Origin: UBA8950 sp034411635
Lineage (GTDB): Bacteria > Chloroflexota > Anaerolineae > Anaerolineales > Villigracilaceae
Direction: 5' to 3'
DNA length: 33,132 nucleotides
Assembly: GCA_034411635.1 (NCBI GenBank)
Contig: DAOUML010000087.1
Coordinates: 1-33,132, forward strand
How positions within the stretch are numbered: the first letter of the stretch is position 1; the number at the start of each line of letters is the position of its first letter. The notes under the pieces were generated by a model. That model was not told the DNA's origin. It searched no databases and was given only the letters and a program-made list of their open reading frames with translations. The translations under genes and the position numbers were made by a program. Below, one piece after another: positions 23,303-31,002 of this stretch.

Positions 23303-23872
23303 ATGAAACACAAAACCGGTTCCATTGAAGTTGTCTGCGGTTCGATGTTCAGCGGCAAAACCGACGAACTCATTCGCCGCCTGCGCCGGGCGGTCATCGC
23401 GCGCCAAAAAGTGCAAGTCTTCAAACCCGCCATTGATATTCGCTACGCCGTCGAAAAAGTCACTTCTCATGCCGGGGCCGATTTCGAGGCCATTCCAGTC
23501 GAAAGTTCGGCTGAAATCGCTACCAAACTCGACCCGGATACCACCGTCGTCGGCGTGGACGAGGCCCAGTTCTTCGACGAGGGCATTGTCGAAGTCGTCC
23601 GCCAACTGGCCGAGCGCGGAATCCGCGTCCTCGTCGCCGGACTGGACACGGATTTTCGCGCCGAGCCGTTTGGGCCCATGCCAATCCTGATGGCGGTTGC
23701 CGAGCATGTCGACAAACTTCAAGCAATTTGCATGGTCTGCGGTGAACCGGCCTCGCGCACCCAACGCTTGCTCGATGGCAAACCCGCCCGTTATGACGAA
23801 CCAATTGTGGCTGTCGGCGCATCCGAACTCTACGAAGCCCGCTGCCGCCTGCATCACCAGGTGCCGCGCTAA
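23303..23872 (+). CDS. tdk: Thymidine kinase
   Basis: Type II thymidine kinase salvages thymidine to dTMP with ATP. The 189-residue protein has Walker A in VVCGSMFSGKTDELIRRL (about 9-26), the DEAQFF motif with the catalytic acid (about 85-92), and structural zinc ligands in CMVCGEPA and EARCRLHH. The C-terminal substrate lasso, DEPIVAVGASELYEARC, is present. AGGAG at 23293-23297 precedes ATG 23303. A repeat-derived spacer separates it from hpt, another salvage enzyme. The length is normal for the family. Confidence 0.95.
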   Translation: MKHKTGSIEVVCGSMFSGKTDELIRRLRRAVIARQKVQVFKPAIDIRYAVEKVTSHAGADFEAIPVESSAEIATKLDPDTTVVGVDEAQFFDEGIVEVVRQLAERGIRVLVAGLDTDFRAEPFGPMPILMAVAEHVDKLQAICMVCGEPASRTQRLLDGKPARYDEPIVAVGASELYEARCRLHHQVPR

Positions 23873-23888
23873 CCATTCCTGACAAGTC

Positions 23889-23933
23889 CTGAGCGGAGCG
23901 CTGAACGATAGCGAAGCGCGTAGTCGAAGGACA
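23889..23933. repeat. CTGAGCGGAG...AGTCGAAGGACA dispersed repeat, partial copy
   Basis: CCTGAGCGGAGCGCTGAACG, then ATAGCGAAGCGCGTAG and TCGAAGGACA, closely match the left half of the element at 26373-26480. It fills most of the tdk-hpt spacer. Confidence 0.7.
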
Positions 23934-23956
23934 TTTTCAACCCAAGGAGAATCCTC

Positions 23957-24523
23957 ATGCAAGACTACCGTGAATTTCTCGCCGAAATTCTCATTGACGA
24001 AGAAACCCTCAAAAAACGCGTTGCCGAACTGGGTGAACAAATCAGCCGCGAGTACGCCGGGCAAGACCTGGTGCTAATTTGCATCTTGCGCGGCGGCATT
24101 ACGTTCATGGTTGACCTGATGCGCCACGTCACCGTTCCGCACGGCATGGACTGCATGGCGATTTCATCCTATACCGTCGGCGCGCGGGCCTCCAGCGGCA
24201 ACGTCCGCCTGACGTATGACCTGCAAACCAATATCGCCGGACGCAACATTCTGCTGGTTGAGGATATTGTCGATAGCGGCCACACCATTTCGCACGTTCT
24301 GGAAATGCTGCGCGCCCGCAACCCCCAAAGCCTCAAAGTCTGCGCCCTGCTCGATAAAGCCGAACGTCGCGAAGTCGAAGTGCCAATCGATTACACCGGC
24401 TTCGTCATCCCCAACGCCTACGTCTTCGGCTACGGCCTGGATATCGACGAATACTACCGTAACCTGCCCTTCATCGGCATCGTCGATTTGGAAAAATACA
24501 AACCGGATTCCAGTGACCAGTAA
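23957..24523 (+). CDS. hpt: Hypoxanthine phosphoribosyltransferase
   Basis: The enzyme makes IMP or GMP from hypoxanthine or guanine and PRPP. The 188-residue protein has the family blocks LVLICILRGGITFMVDLMRH (about 36-55), a flexible loop with SSYTVGARASSG, the PRPP signature VEDIVDSGHT (about 103-112), and VFGYGLDIDEYYRNLPFIG near the C terminus. AAGGAG at 23944-23949 supports ATG 23957. It could feed IMP to the GuaB encoded in this window. The 183-bp gap after it holds only repeats. Confidence 0.95.
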   Translation: MQDYREFLAEILIDEETLKKRVAELGEQISREYAGQDLVLICILRGGITFMVDLMRHVTVPHGMDCMAISSYTVGARASSGNVRLTYDLQTNIAGRNILLVEDIVDSGHTISHVLEMLRARNPQSLKVCALLDKAERREVEVPIDYTGFVIPNAYVFGYGLDIDEYYRNLPFIGIVDLEKYKPDSSDQ

Positions 24524-24706
24524 CCAGTGTCCAATATCCAATCCTGCTTGCGCCGTGCGCCAGCACAGGTGAGCGCAGGGTCGAGTAGCCCTTATCGAGA
24601 CCCGTAGTCAAAGGACGGCTTCCAGTAGCCAGTCCGCCAACGATGGTCGAGTAGCCGGTGATTTTCCGGCGTATCGAGACCATTAACTAACTATTTTCTA
24701 TTAACC
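24511..24706. repeat. Cluster of short dispersed repeats between hpt and cca
   Basis: The end of hpt runs into CCAGTGACCAGTAACCAGTG (24510-24529) and CCAATATCCAATCC. Two palindromic units GGTCGAGTAGCC...TATCGAGACC follow at 24579-24602 and 24645-24681. A CCAGTAGCCAGTCC stretch lies between them, and ATTAACTAAC...ATTAACC runs up to the cca start. No coding frame of interest is present. Confidence 0.75.
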
Positions 24707-26377
24707 ATGTCCTCCCCCGCGCCTCCCCACCTCCCCTCCCCCTACGCCGGGCGCTGGGTGGCGCTTGTCAAGGGACAGGTGGTTGCCCAGGGACAAACCC
24801 GCGAAGCCGCTTTTCTCGCCGCCCGCGCCATTCGCCCCAAAGAACCGTTGGAACTCCGCTTCATGCAAGAAACCTTGCCCATTTTTGACACCCCGCTCAT
24901 GCGCCAACTGCGCCAGCACCTGCCCGCCAACCAGCCCATTTACCTGGTCGGCGGCGCGGTGCGTGACGCCATTTTGGGGCGCGCCGCCCACGACCTGGAT
25001 TTCGCCACCCCGCAAAACGCGCTCAAACTCGCCAAAACCCTGGCCGACGCGCTCCCCGCCGCCTTCTACCCGCTGGACGCTGAAAACGACACCGCCCGAC
25101 TGGTCATCATCCACCCCAACGGCGCGCGCGAAATCCTTGACTTTGCCGGCTATCGCGGCAAGACTCTCGAAGACGACCTGCGCGGACGCGATTTCACCCT
25201 CAACGCCATCGCCCTCGACCTGCACAGCGGCGAACTCATCGACCCTCTCGGCGGAATGGCCGACCTGCGCGCCAAACGCCTGCGCGCATGCGCCGAAACG
25301 TCGATGAGCGACGACCCCGTCCGCATCCTGCGCGCCGTGCGCCAGGCCGCCTCCTACGGCCTGACCATCGACAAAACCACCCGCGAACAGATGAAAGCCG
25401 CCGTCCCCGGCCTGGCCGCCATCTCTGCCGAACGCAACCGCGACGAAATCCTGAAAATCCTGGCCGGCCCCCAGCCCGATACCGCCCTGCGCGCCCTCGA
25501 AATGCTCGGCGTCCTGCCGGTTATCCTGCCCGAACTGGCCGCCATGAAAGGCATCACCCAATCGCCGCCGCACGTTCAGGATGTCTGGTCGCACACGCTC
25601 TCCGTCCTGCGCCATCTCGAAACCATTCTCGACCTGCTCGCCCCGCAGTACCACGAAGAAAAATCCAACGCCGACCTTTACAGCGGTCTGCTGGTGCTCA
25701 AACTCGGGCGTTACCGCGCCCAATTTGGCGAACACCTGGCCCAAAAACTCAACACCGACCGCCCCCTGCGCGCCCTGCTCTTCCTGGCCGCGCTTTACCA
25801 TGACGCCGAAAAACCATCCACCCGCAGCGTCGAAGAGAGCGGACGCATCCGCTTCCTCACCCATGAAGACAAAGGCGCCCAAACCATCCTGCGCCGCGCC
25901 ATCGCCCTGCGCCTGAGCAACGACGAAATGGATCGCCTCAAACTCATCGTCGCCAACCACATGCGCATCCACGCCCACGCCGACCGCCTGCGCAAAGGCC
26001 AGCCCATCAGCCGCAAAGCCATCTACCGCTTCTTCCGTGATACCGGCCCGGCTGGCGTCGACATTGTCCTGCACTCCCTGGCCGACGCGCGCGCCACCTA
26101 CGAAACCACCCTGCCGCAAGAGAACTGGGTCGCCGAACTCGACATCTGCCGCGCCCTGCTCGAAGCCTACTTTGAAACCCCCGAAGCAATCGTCTGCCCG
26201 CCGCAACTGCTCAACGGCGATGATCTGATGACCGAACTGGGCCTGAAACCGGGCCGCCAAATCGGCCAACTGCTCGAAGCCATCCGCGAAACCCAGGCCG
26301 AAGGCCAACTCTCCAGCCGCGAAGAAGCCCTGGCCTTTGCCCGCGAATGGCTGAGTGATAAGAACAACAAGCCCTGA
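24707..26377 (+). CDS. CCA-adding enzyme/poly(A) polymerase family protein with HD domain
   Basis: The 556-residue protein belongs to the class II tRNA nucleotidyltransferase/PAP family, which adds or repairs CCA on tRNA ends or tails RNA. The head domain shows YLVGGAVRDAIL (about 79-90) and the catalytic DLDFA (96-100). LRGRDFTLNAIALD and the neck motif DPVRILRAVRQAA follow. A metal-dependent HD domain is centred on HDAEKPSTR near residue 365. Residues 15-53 form an extra N-terminal module (GRWVALVKGQVVAQGQ, then TREAAFLAAR) resembling DUF5678. No Shine-Dalgarno is visible at ATG 24707; a start at residue 53 would remove that module. The stop codon lies within a dispersed repeat. Which activity it has cannot be told by eye. 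Confidence 0.88.
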   Translation: MSSPAPPHLPSPYAGRWVALVKGQVVAQGQTREAAFLAARAIRPKEPLELRFMQETLPIFDTPLMRQLRQHLPANQPIYLVGGAVRDAILGRAAHDLDFATPQNALKLAKTLADALPAAFYPLDAENDTARLVIIHPNGAREILDFAGYRGKTLEDDLRGRDFTLNAIALDLHSGELIDPLGGMADLRAKRLRACAETSMSDDPVRILRAVRQAASYGLTIDKTTREQMKAAVPGLAAISAERNRDEILKILAGPQPDTALRALEMLGVLPVILPELAAMKGITQSPPHVQDVWSHTLSVLRHLETILDLLAPQYHEEKSNADLYSGLLVLKLGRYRAQFGEHLAQKLNTDRPLRALLFLAALYHDAEKPSTRSVEESGRIRFLTHEDKGAQTILRRAIALRLSNDEMDRLKLIVANHMRIHAHADRLRKGQPISRKAIYRFFRDTGPAGVDIVLHSLADARATYETTLPQENWVAELDICRALLEAYFETPEAIVCPPQLLNGDDLMTELGLKPGRQIGQLLEAIRETQAEGQLSSREEALAFAREWLSDKNNKP

Positions 26378-26480
26378 GCGGAGTGCTGAGCGATAGCGAA
26401 GCGCGCAGTCGAAGGGCGCTTCCAGCAAAAAACGTCCTTCGACTACGCCCCTTCGTTTTCCCTCAGAGCCTCCGCTCAGG
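26373..26480. repeat. Inverted-repeat element overlapping the cca stop codon
   Basis: CCTGAGCGGAG at 26373-26383 is the exact reverse complement of 26470-26480. Inner arms CGCAGTCGAAGGGCG and CGTCCTTCGACTACGC also pair with few mismatches. The cca stop codon (26375-26377) is part of the left arm. Partial relatives lie at 23889-23933 and about 13806-13840. Confidence 0.8.
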
Positions 26481-26504
26481 ACATCTGTTCAAGAAGGTGA
26501 AAAA

Positions 26505-27242
26505 ATGAACCACCTCCGCACTGGCTCCGGCCAACCGCTCGTGCTCCTGCACGGCTTCCCGCTCGACCACACCATCTGGTTGCCGCTCCTGCCGCACCTC
26601 GAAAGCCACTTCGACCTGATTCTGCCCGATTTGCCGGGATTGGGACATTCACCCCTGCCCGGGCCGGACATCCATTTAACCGACATGGCCGCCGCCCTGG
26701 CCGCCCTCCTGCGCGGACTCGGACTCCCCCGCGCCTACCTCGCCGGGCATTCGATGGGCGGATACGTCGCCCTGGCCTTCGCCCGCCAGTCCCCCGAAAT
26801 GCTGCTCGGCCTCGGCCTGATCGCCACCCAGGCCCTGCCCGATACCCCCGAACGCCAGGCCGCCCGCCACGAAACCGCCGCCCAAGTCGCCGAAAAAGGC
26901 CCCGGCGTGGTTGCGAACGCGATGGCCGCCAAACTCTCAGCAAACCCCGCCCACGAAACACTCCTGCGCGAACTCATTTTGCGGCAGCCCATGCCCGGCA
27001 TCGTCAACGCCCTCAAAGCCATGGCCGCCCGCCCCGACACGACCGACCTGCTCCCCGGCTTGCCCTGCCCCGTCAGCATCCTGCACGGCCTGGCCGACGC
27101 CCTCATCCCACCCGAACGCGCCCGCGAAATGAAAATCGCCTGCCCTTCGGCCACGCTCACCGAACTACCCGGCATCGGCCACATGCCCATGCTCGAAGCC
27201 CCGCCAGAAACGGCTGAAACCTTGAAAAAATTGCTCCTGTAA
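26505..27242 (+). CDS. Alpha/beta hydrolase
   Basis: The 245-residue protein is a compact alpha/beta hydrolase with all catalytic parts. The oxyanion HG lies in LVLLHGFPLDH (about 12-22), the nucleophile is S83 in GHSMGG, the acid is D198 in HGLADALIPP, and the base is H226 in GIGHMPMLE. It resembles 3-oxoadipate enol-lactonase, MenH and esterase relatives, but substrate cannot be assigned. AAGGTG at 26494-26499 precedes ATG 26505. It lies downstream of an inverted-repeat element, and its stop codon sits in the loop of a terminator hairpin. No pathway partner is adjacent. Confidence 0.9.
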   Translation: MNHLRTGSGQPLVLLHGFPLDHTIWLPLLPHLESHFDLILPDLPGLGHSPLPGPDIHLTDMAAALAALLRGLGLPRAYLAGHSMGGYVALAFARQSPEMLLGLGLIATQALPDTPERQAARHETAAQVAEKGPGVVANAMAAKLSANPAHETLLRELILRQPMPGIVNALKAMAARPDTTDLLPGLPCPVSILHGLADALIPPERAREMKIACPSATLTELPGIGHMPMLEAPPETAETLKKLLL

Positions 27243-27263
27243 CCGTTCAGGAGCAATTTTTTT
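27227..27263 (+). terminator. Intrinsic terminator overlapping the hydrolase stop codon
   Basis: Arms 27227-27239 and 27248-27260 are exact complements, with the TAA stop (27240-27242) in the loop, followed by TTT and a continuing T-run. The last codons of the hydrolase therefore form the left stem. Confidence 0.9.
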
Positions 27264-27270
27264 CGTAACT

Positions 27271-27350
27271 ACCTACCCACCCTCACGCCCCAACCCCTCT
27301 ACCATTTCATGGCACACGTCCCGGTGGGGGAGGGGCAGGGTGAGGGTAGG
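27271..27350. repeat. CCCTAC/CCCTC palindromic element, diverged copy 3
   Basis: CCTACCCACCCTCACGCCCC on the left faces a complementary AGGGGCAGGGTGAGGGTAGG on the right, around a loop with CATTTCATGG. It is related in style to the elements at 2932-3047 and 14924-15050. It lies in the 351-bp gap 27243-27593; the rest holds the promoter and a leader hairpin (27554-27560 with 27565-27571). Confidence 0.65.
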
Positions 27351-27369
27351 GAATTACGCAATTTGAGTA

Positions 27370-27398
27370 TTGTTTTTGTTATCGCCCGGTTGTACAAT
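27370..27398 (+). promoter_or_regulatory. Probable promoter of the TIG-domain membrane protein gene
   Basis: TTGTTT at 27370-27375 and TACAAT at 27393-27398 are 17 bases apart. The inferred leader is about 190 nt and includes a 7-bp hairpin (27554-27571) just before the AGGAGG ribosome binding site. Confidence 0.5.
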
Positions 27399-27593
27399 AA
27401 ACTTAGGCAAAACAAAAAAAATATGTGATAGTTATCCAAATTTAGCGATAATGACTTGTTACCGCGCGTTTTATTGTCCACCGGGTTGATGCGGCAGGTA
27501 AGATGCGAGAATTATTGCTTGTTGCTGATTTTCTCCACTGCGCCAACCCTTTCATCTGCCATTTGGCAGATTCTTGAAAGACAGGAGGTAGTC

Positions 27594-28475
27594 ATGAACG
27601 CAAAAAGGTCGTCTTGGTGGGCGGTCGCAGGGTACCTTACGCTGGCATCGCTGGCATTACTGGGAATAGCCTATATCGCTTCGATGGCAATGAAAATGCT
27701 CAAAACAGGAAACGCCTGGCTTCCAGAGATTGCGCTAACTGTTTTACTCATTCTTGGCGTTGGGGGATTGGTCATTGTATTATCCTATATGACCACCATT
27801 TTTTCGGTGCTGAACCTGTCAGAACGTACCCAGGCTTTGGGCCTACCCGAAGGCAGCATCAGGGCAGTCATTGCGCTAAGCCTCATCTTGATATTCTCAA
27901 TTCAGGCAATTTTTCTGTTTGGGCAACTCGATACAACCAAAACGACGGAATATGAAGGAATTACCCAGGCCCAATTGGACGACATCCCTGAAGAGCAAAT
28001 TGTCGCCATTAGAATGCGAACCATTGGGGAAGATACGTTGTTCGATGTTAAACGCAATATCCCCCGCAGCCAGGATAGCGTTGATTTTGCCAAACAAATC
28101 CTGACCACCATCAGCACCCTGGTGGTGGCGGTGGCTGGTTTTTACTTTGGCACCCGCGCAGTAGCCGTCGCCAGAGGAGATACCAGCCAGGCATCCAATC
28201 TGGTGATTCGTAATATAAACCCTGCCACATCCGAGCGCGGACAGGAACTCGCTATCGAAATTTTAGGAAAAGGTTTTGAACAGCCAAAAACAGTAAAGTT
28301 TGTTCAAGGAACAAAAGAAATCCCCTGCGAACAGATTTTATCCAACGAGACCAAAATCACCGCCAAAATCAAGTTTGGCAGCGAAGACTCCGGAATCTGG
28401 GATTTGATCGTAATCAATCAGGATGGTAGTGAAGATAGGCTGCCCAATGCGTTTACCCTGACCCAACCAGAGTAG
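27594..28475 (+). CDS. Four-helix membrane protein with C-terminal TIG/Ig-like domain
   Basis: The 293-residue protein starts at ATG 27594, set by AGGAGG at 27583-27588. A longer frame from 27456 lacks such a site. Four hydrophobic helices lie at about 9-30, 43-70, 90-112 and 167-190. Between helices 2 and 3 is LGLPEGSIRAVIALSL, and helix 4 ends GFYFGTRAV. I recall this LPEGS...RA / FYFG pairing from other uncharacterised membrane proteins, but I know no function. Residues about 203-290 form a beta-rich domain of TIG/IPT type (VIRNINPATSERGQELAIEI, GIWDLIVINQDGS). Which side of the membrane the domain faces is not clear. It stands alone with its own promoter and terminator. Confidence 0.75.
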   Translation: MNAKRSSWWAVAGYLTLASLALLGIAYIASMAMKMLKTGNAWLPEIALTVLLILGVGGLVIVLSYMTTIFSVLNLSERTQALGLPEGSIRAVIALSLILIFSIQAIFLFGQLDTTKTTEYEGITQAQLDDIPEEQIVAIRMRTIGEDTLFDVKRNIPRSQDSVDFAKQILTTISTLVVAVAGFYFGTRAVAVARGDTSQASNLVIRNINPATSERGQELAIEILGKGFEQPKTVKFVQGTKEIPCEQILSNETKITAKIKFGSEDSGIWDLIVINQDGSEDRLPNAFTLTQPE

Positions 28476-28491
28476 AAAACATCCTTCAGAA

Positions 28492-28509
28492 TATATAATG
28501 CCCGCAGGT
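28492..28509 (+). repeat. TATATAATGCCCGC-type dispersed motif, copy a
   Basis: Matches 28547-28564 and 32960-32977 at 17 of 18 positions (one A/G difference). It borders the left arm of the large hairpin at 28509-28548. Confidence 0.7.
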
Positions 28510-28548
28510 ATAAAAGGACACCGAGTTCTTTCTCGGTGTCCTTTTATA
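28509..28548. terminator. Perfect 17-bp bidirectional terminator hairpin
   Basis: Arms 28509-28525 and 28532-28548 are exact complements around TTCTTT, with AAAA on one side and TTTT on the other. It lies between convergent genes (TIG membrane protein and maeB). A second hairpin, 28561-28575 with 28595-28609, follows at once. Confidence 0.88.
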
Positions 28549-28621
28549 TATAATGCCCGCGGGTGAGAATTGCGCATTCCTTCTCTTGAAAAAAGCGCAA
28601 TTCTCACCCGGAACGGGTATA
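28547..28621. repeat. Composite repeat: TATATAATGCCCGCGGGT, 15-bp hairpin, TCACCCGGAACGGGTATA
   Basis: The left motif (28547-28564) recurs at 32960-32977 exactly. The right motif (28604-28621) recurs inverted at 8457-8474 exactly. Between them arms 28561-28575 and 28595-28609 are perfect complements. The unit may be an intact element, with the other sites being solo ends. Confidence 0.65.
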
Positions 28622-28645
28622 AAAAACGTTCAGGCCCTTTTCAGC

Positions 28646-30916
28646 CTACTTCTTGCCACGATTGATCGCATCCATCACTGCCACCGCCGCAATCTGCACG
28701 ATGTCGTTCACTTCGTCGCCAGTTTGTAAAACATGAACCGGCGCGCCCATGCCGAGCAGAATGGGGCCAATCGCTTTGGCATTGCCCAGGCGGGCCAGCA
28801 ACTTATAGGCAATATTGGCGCTTTCGAGCGAGGGGAACACCAACACATTGGCATCGCGCACCGCGCTAAACGGAAAACGCTGCTCAATAATGTCGGCCAC
28901 CACAGCGGTATCGGCCTGCATTTCGCCATCCACCACAAAATCGCAGCGTGCTTTGGTCAATTCCACCGCCTTGCGCACCTTTTCAGAAAGCGGGTGCGGC
29001 GTGGAACCAAAATTAGAGAACGAAAGGAAAGCCACACGCGGCTCCAACTCCAGTTTGCGGGCAAAATCTGCCGCCAGGCAGGCAATTTCACTCAAATCTT
29101 CCGCGCTGGGATCAATGTTCACGGTGGCGTCGGTAAACAAGAAGGTGCGCTCGCCCACAATCATAATATACACGCCGGCGGCCTTGCTCGTGCCGGGCGC
29201 AGTCTTGTGGATTTGCAGGGCCGGGCGAATGACTTCGGGGTATTCATACGTCAGCCCGGAGACAAAGGCATCGGCCTCGCCCATCTTGACCATCATCGGG
29301 CCCAACACGTTCGGGTCATGAATCATCTTGTTGGCGTGCGCCAGGGTCAGCCCCTTGCGCTGGCGCAACTGATAGTAGGCTTCGCTATATTGTTCAAGCC
29401 TTTCAAAATGGTCGGGATCTACCACATCAGGCTTAAAGTTCAGGCTGAGAAGTTTTACCTTTTCGCTGATAATCTCAGGGCGGCCAATCAAAATCGGGTG
29501 GGCAATGCCCTCATCCAACACCTGGGCGGCAGCGCGGATAATTTTTGTCTCCTCGCCCTCGCCAAATACCAGTCGCTTGCTGGCTTTGCTGGCGCGCGCT
29601 TTGTTCATAATGAAATAACGCACCCGCTGGCCCTGCCCCTGGCGATAAGCCAATTGCTCGCGATACTCCTCAAGGTCAATTTTCTTGCGGGCTGCGCCGG
29701 TTTCCATGGCCGCCTGGGCAACTGCCGGAGCCTCCCAAAGCAAAACACGCGGATCAAGCGGTTTGGGAATGATGTACTCATCGCCAAATTTCATGCTCTC
29801 GACGCCGTAAGCGCGCAAGACCGAATCTGGCACGTCTTCCTTGGTTAAGTGATACAGCGCCTGCGAAGCAGCAAACTTCATTTCCTCGTTAATGGCCCGA
29901 GCGCGGACATCCAGCGCGCCGCGGAAAATGAACGGGAAACCCAGCACATTGTTCACCTGGTTGGGGTAATCAGAACGACCCGTCGCCACAATCGAATCCG
30001 GGCGGGCTTCCTTTGCCAACTCATACTTAATTTCCGGGTCGGGGTTGGCCATGGCAAAAATAATCGGGCGCTCGGCCATTTTCTTAACCATTTCAGGCGA
30101 AAGCACATTCGCAATTGAAAGACCATAAAAGACATCAGCGCCTTCCATTGCATCAATCAACGTGCGATGACCTTTATCCTCCACCGCAAAACGATCCTTA
30201 TATTTGTTCATCCCCTCGGCGCGGCCTTTATAAACCACCCCACGGCTATCGCAAAGCATGATATTCTCGCGTTTAACGCCCCAGCGCACCGCCAACTCGG
30301 CGCACGAAATCGCCGAAGCCCCCGCGCCAGAAATCACCATCCGAATTTCATCATGCTTTTTACCAACCAACTCCAACGCGCTGGCCAACCCGGCAGAAGA
30401 GATGATCGCCGTGCCATGCTGGTCATCGTGGAAAACCGGAATATCGAGCATGCCCTTCAGTGTCTCTTCAATGTAGAAACATTCCGGGGCTTTAATATCT
30501 TCAAGATTAATGCCGCCAAACGTAGGCGCAATAGCGGCCACAACCTTGATGATTTCATCCGGGTCGTGGCTATTCACTTCAATATCAAAAACATCAACAT
30601 CAGCAAATTTCTTAAACAGCACACCCTTGCCTTCCATCACCGGCTTGCTGGCTAACGCGCCGCGATCTCCCAAGCCAAGAATTGCTGTACCGTTGGAAAT
30701 AACCGCCACCAGATTGCCTTTAGACGTGTACTCATAGGCCAGGTCGAGGTCTTTCTCAATTTCCAAAACGGGATGCGCCACGCCCGGCGAATAGGCCAGG
30801 CTCAAATCGCGCTGGGTATCCATTGGCTTGGTAGGCACAATCGCCACCTTGCCGGGCTTGCCCTTCAGACGATGATACTCAAGAGCGTCTTCACGGGTGA
30901 TTGAAATTTTAGGCAT
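28646..30916 (-). CDS. maeB: NADP-type malic enzyme with phosphotransacetylase-like domain (MaeB-type)
   Basis: The enzyme decarboxylates malate to pyruvate with reduction of NAD(P)+. The 756-residue form starts at ATG 30916 behind AAAGGAG (30926-30932); the frame upstream to 31018 has no such site. The malic N domain has SLAYSPGVAHPVLEI and DRGALASKPVMEGKG. GGINLEDIKAPECF and FHDDQHGTAI follow, then a Rossmann domain (MVISGAGASAISCAELA). Residues about 430-756 form a phosphotransacetylase-like domain (LVFGEGEETKIIRAA; FVSGLTYEYPEVIRPALQ). This two-part layout and length match E. coli MaeB (759), where the second domain is regulatory. It is convergent with the TIG protein gene and 86 bases behind the SH3-like lipoprotein gene. 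Confidence 0.95.
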   Translation of the reverse strand: MPKISITREDALEYHRLKGKPGKVAIVPTKPMDTQRDLSLAYSPGVAHPVLEIEKDLDLAYEYTSKGNLVAVISNGTAILGLGDRGALASKPVMEGKGVLFKKFADVDVFDIEVNSHDPDEIIKVVAAIAPTFGGINLEDIKAPECFYIEETLKGMLDIPVFHDDQHGTAIISSAGLASALELVGKKHDEIRMVISGAGASAISCAELAVRWGVKRENIMLCDSRGVVYKGRAEGMNKYKDRFAVEDKGHRTLIDAMEGADVFYGLSIANVLSPEMVKKMAERPIIFAMANPDPEIKYELAKEARPDSIVATGRSDYPNQVNNVLGFPFIFRGALDVRARAINEEMKFAASQALYHLTKEDVPDSVLRAYGVESMKFGDEYIIPKPLDPRVLLWEAPAVAQAAMETGAARKKIDLEEYREQLAYRQGQGQRVRYFIMNKARASKASKRLVFGEGEETKIIRAAAQVLDEGIAHPILIGRPEIISEKVKLLSLNFKPDVVDPDHFERLEQYSEAYYQLRQRKGLTLAHANKMIHDPNVLGPMMVKMGEADAFVSGLTYEYPEVIRPALQIHKTAPGTSKAAGVYIMIVGERTFLFTDATVNIDPSAEDLSEIACLAADFARKLELEPRVAFLSFSNFGSTPHPLSEKVRKAVELTKARCDFVVDGEMQADTAVVADIIEQRFPFSAVRDANVLVFPSLESANIAYKLLARLGNAKAIGPILLGMGAPVHVLQTGDEVNDIVQIAAVAVMDAINRGKK

Positions 30917-31002
30917 TGTTTGAATCTCCTTTAGGAATGTTGGGGGGGAAAAGCCTACCCTTATTATGTCACAAAAACCATATTTTGCGCTGCCCCACTT
31001 TA

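Noticed and set aside
24701..26428. 575-codon open frame on the minus strand across the cca gene
   Set aside because: It mirrors the GC-rich third-position pattern of the plus-strand enzyme, has Gly/Ala/Gln-rich low-complexity translation and no recognisable motif.
27456..27593. N-terminal extension of 46 residues on the TIG membrane protein
   Set aside because: A strong AGGAGG lies right before ATG 27594, whereas the upstream ATG has no site and its codons span a leader hairpin.
28733..29848. 371-codon plus-strand frame opposite maeB
   Set aside because: It is antisense to conserved MaeB motifs, with a His/Arg/Gln-rich translation unlike any family; a shadow of the true gene.
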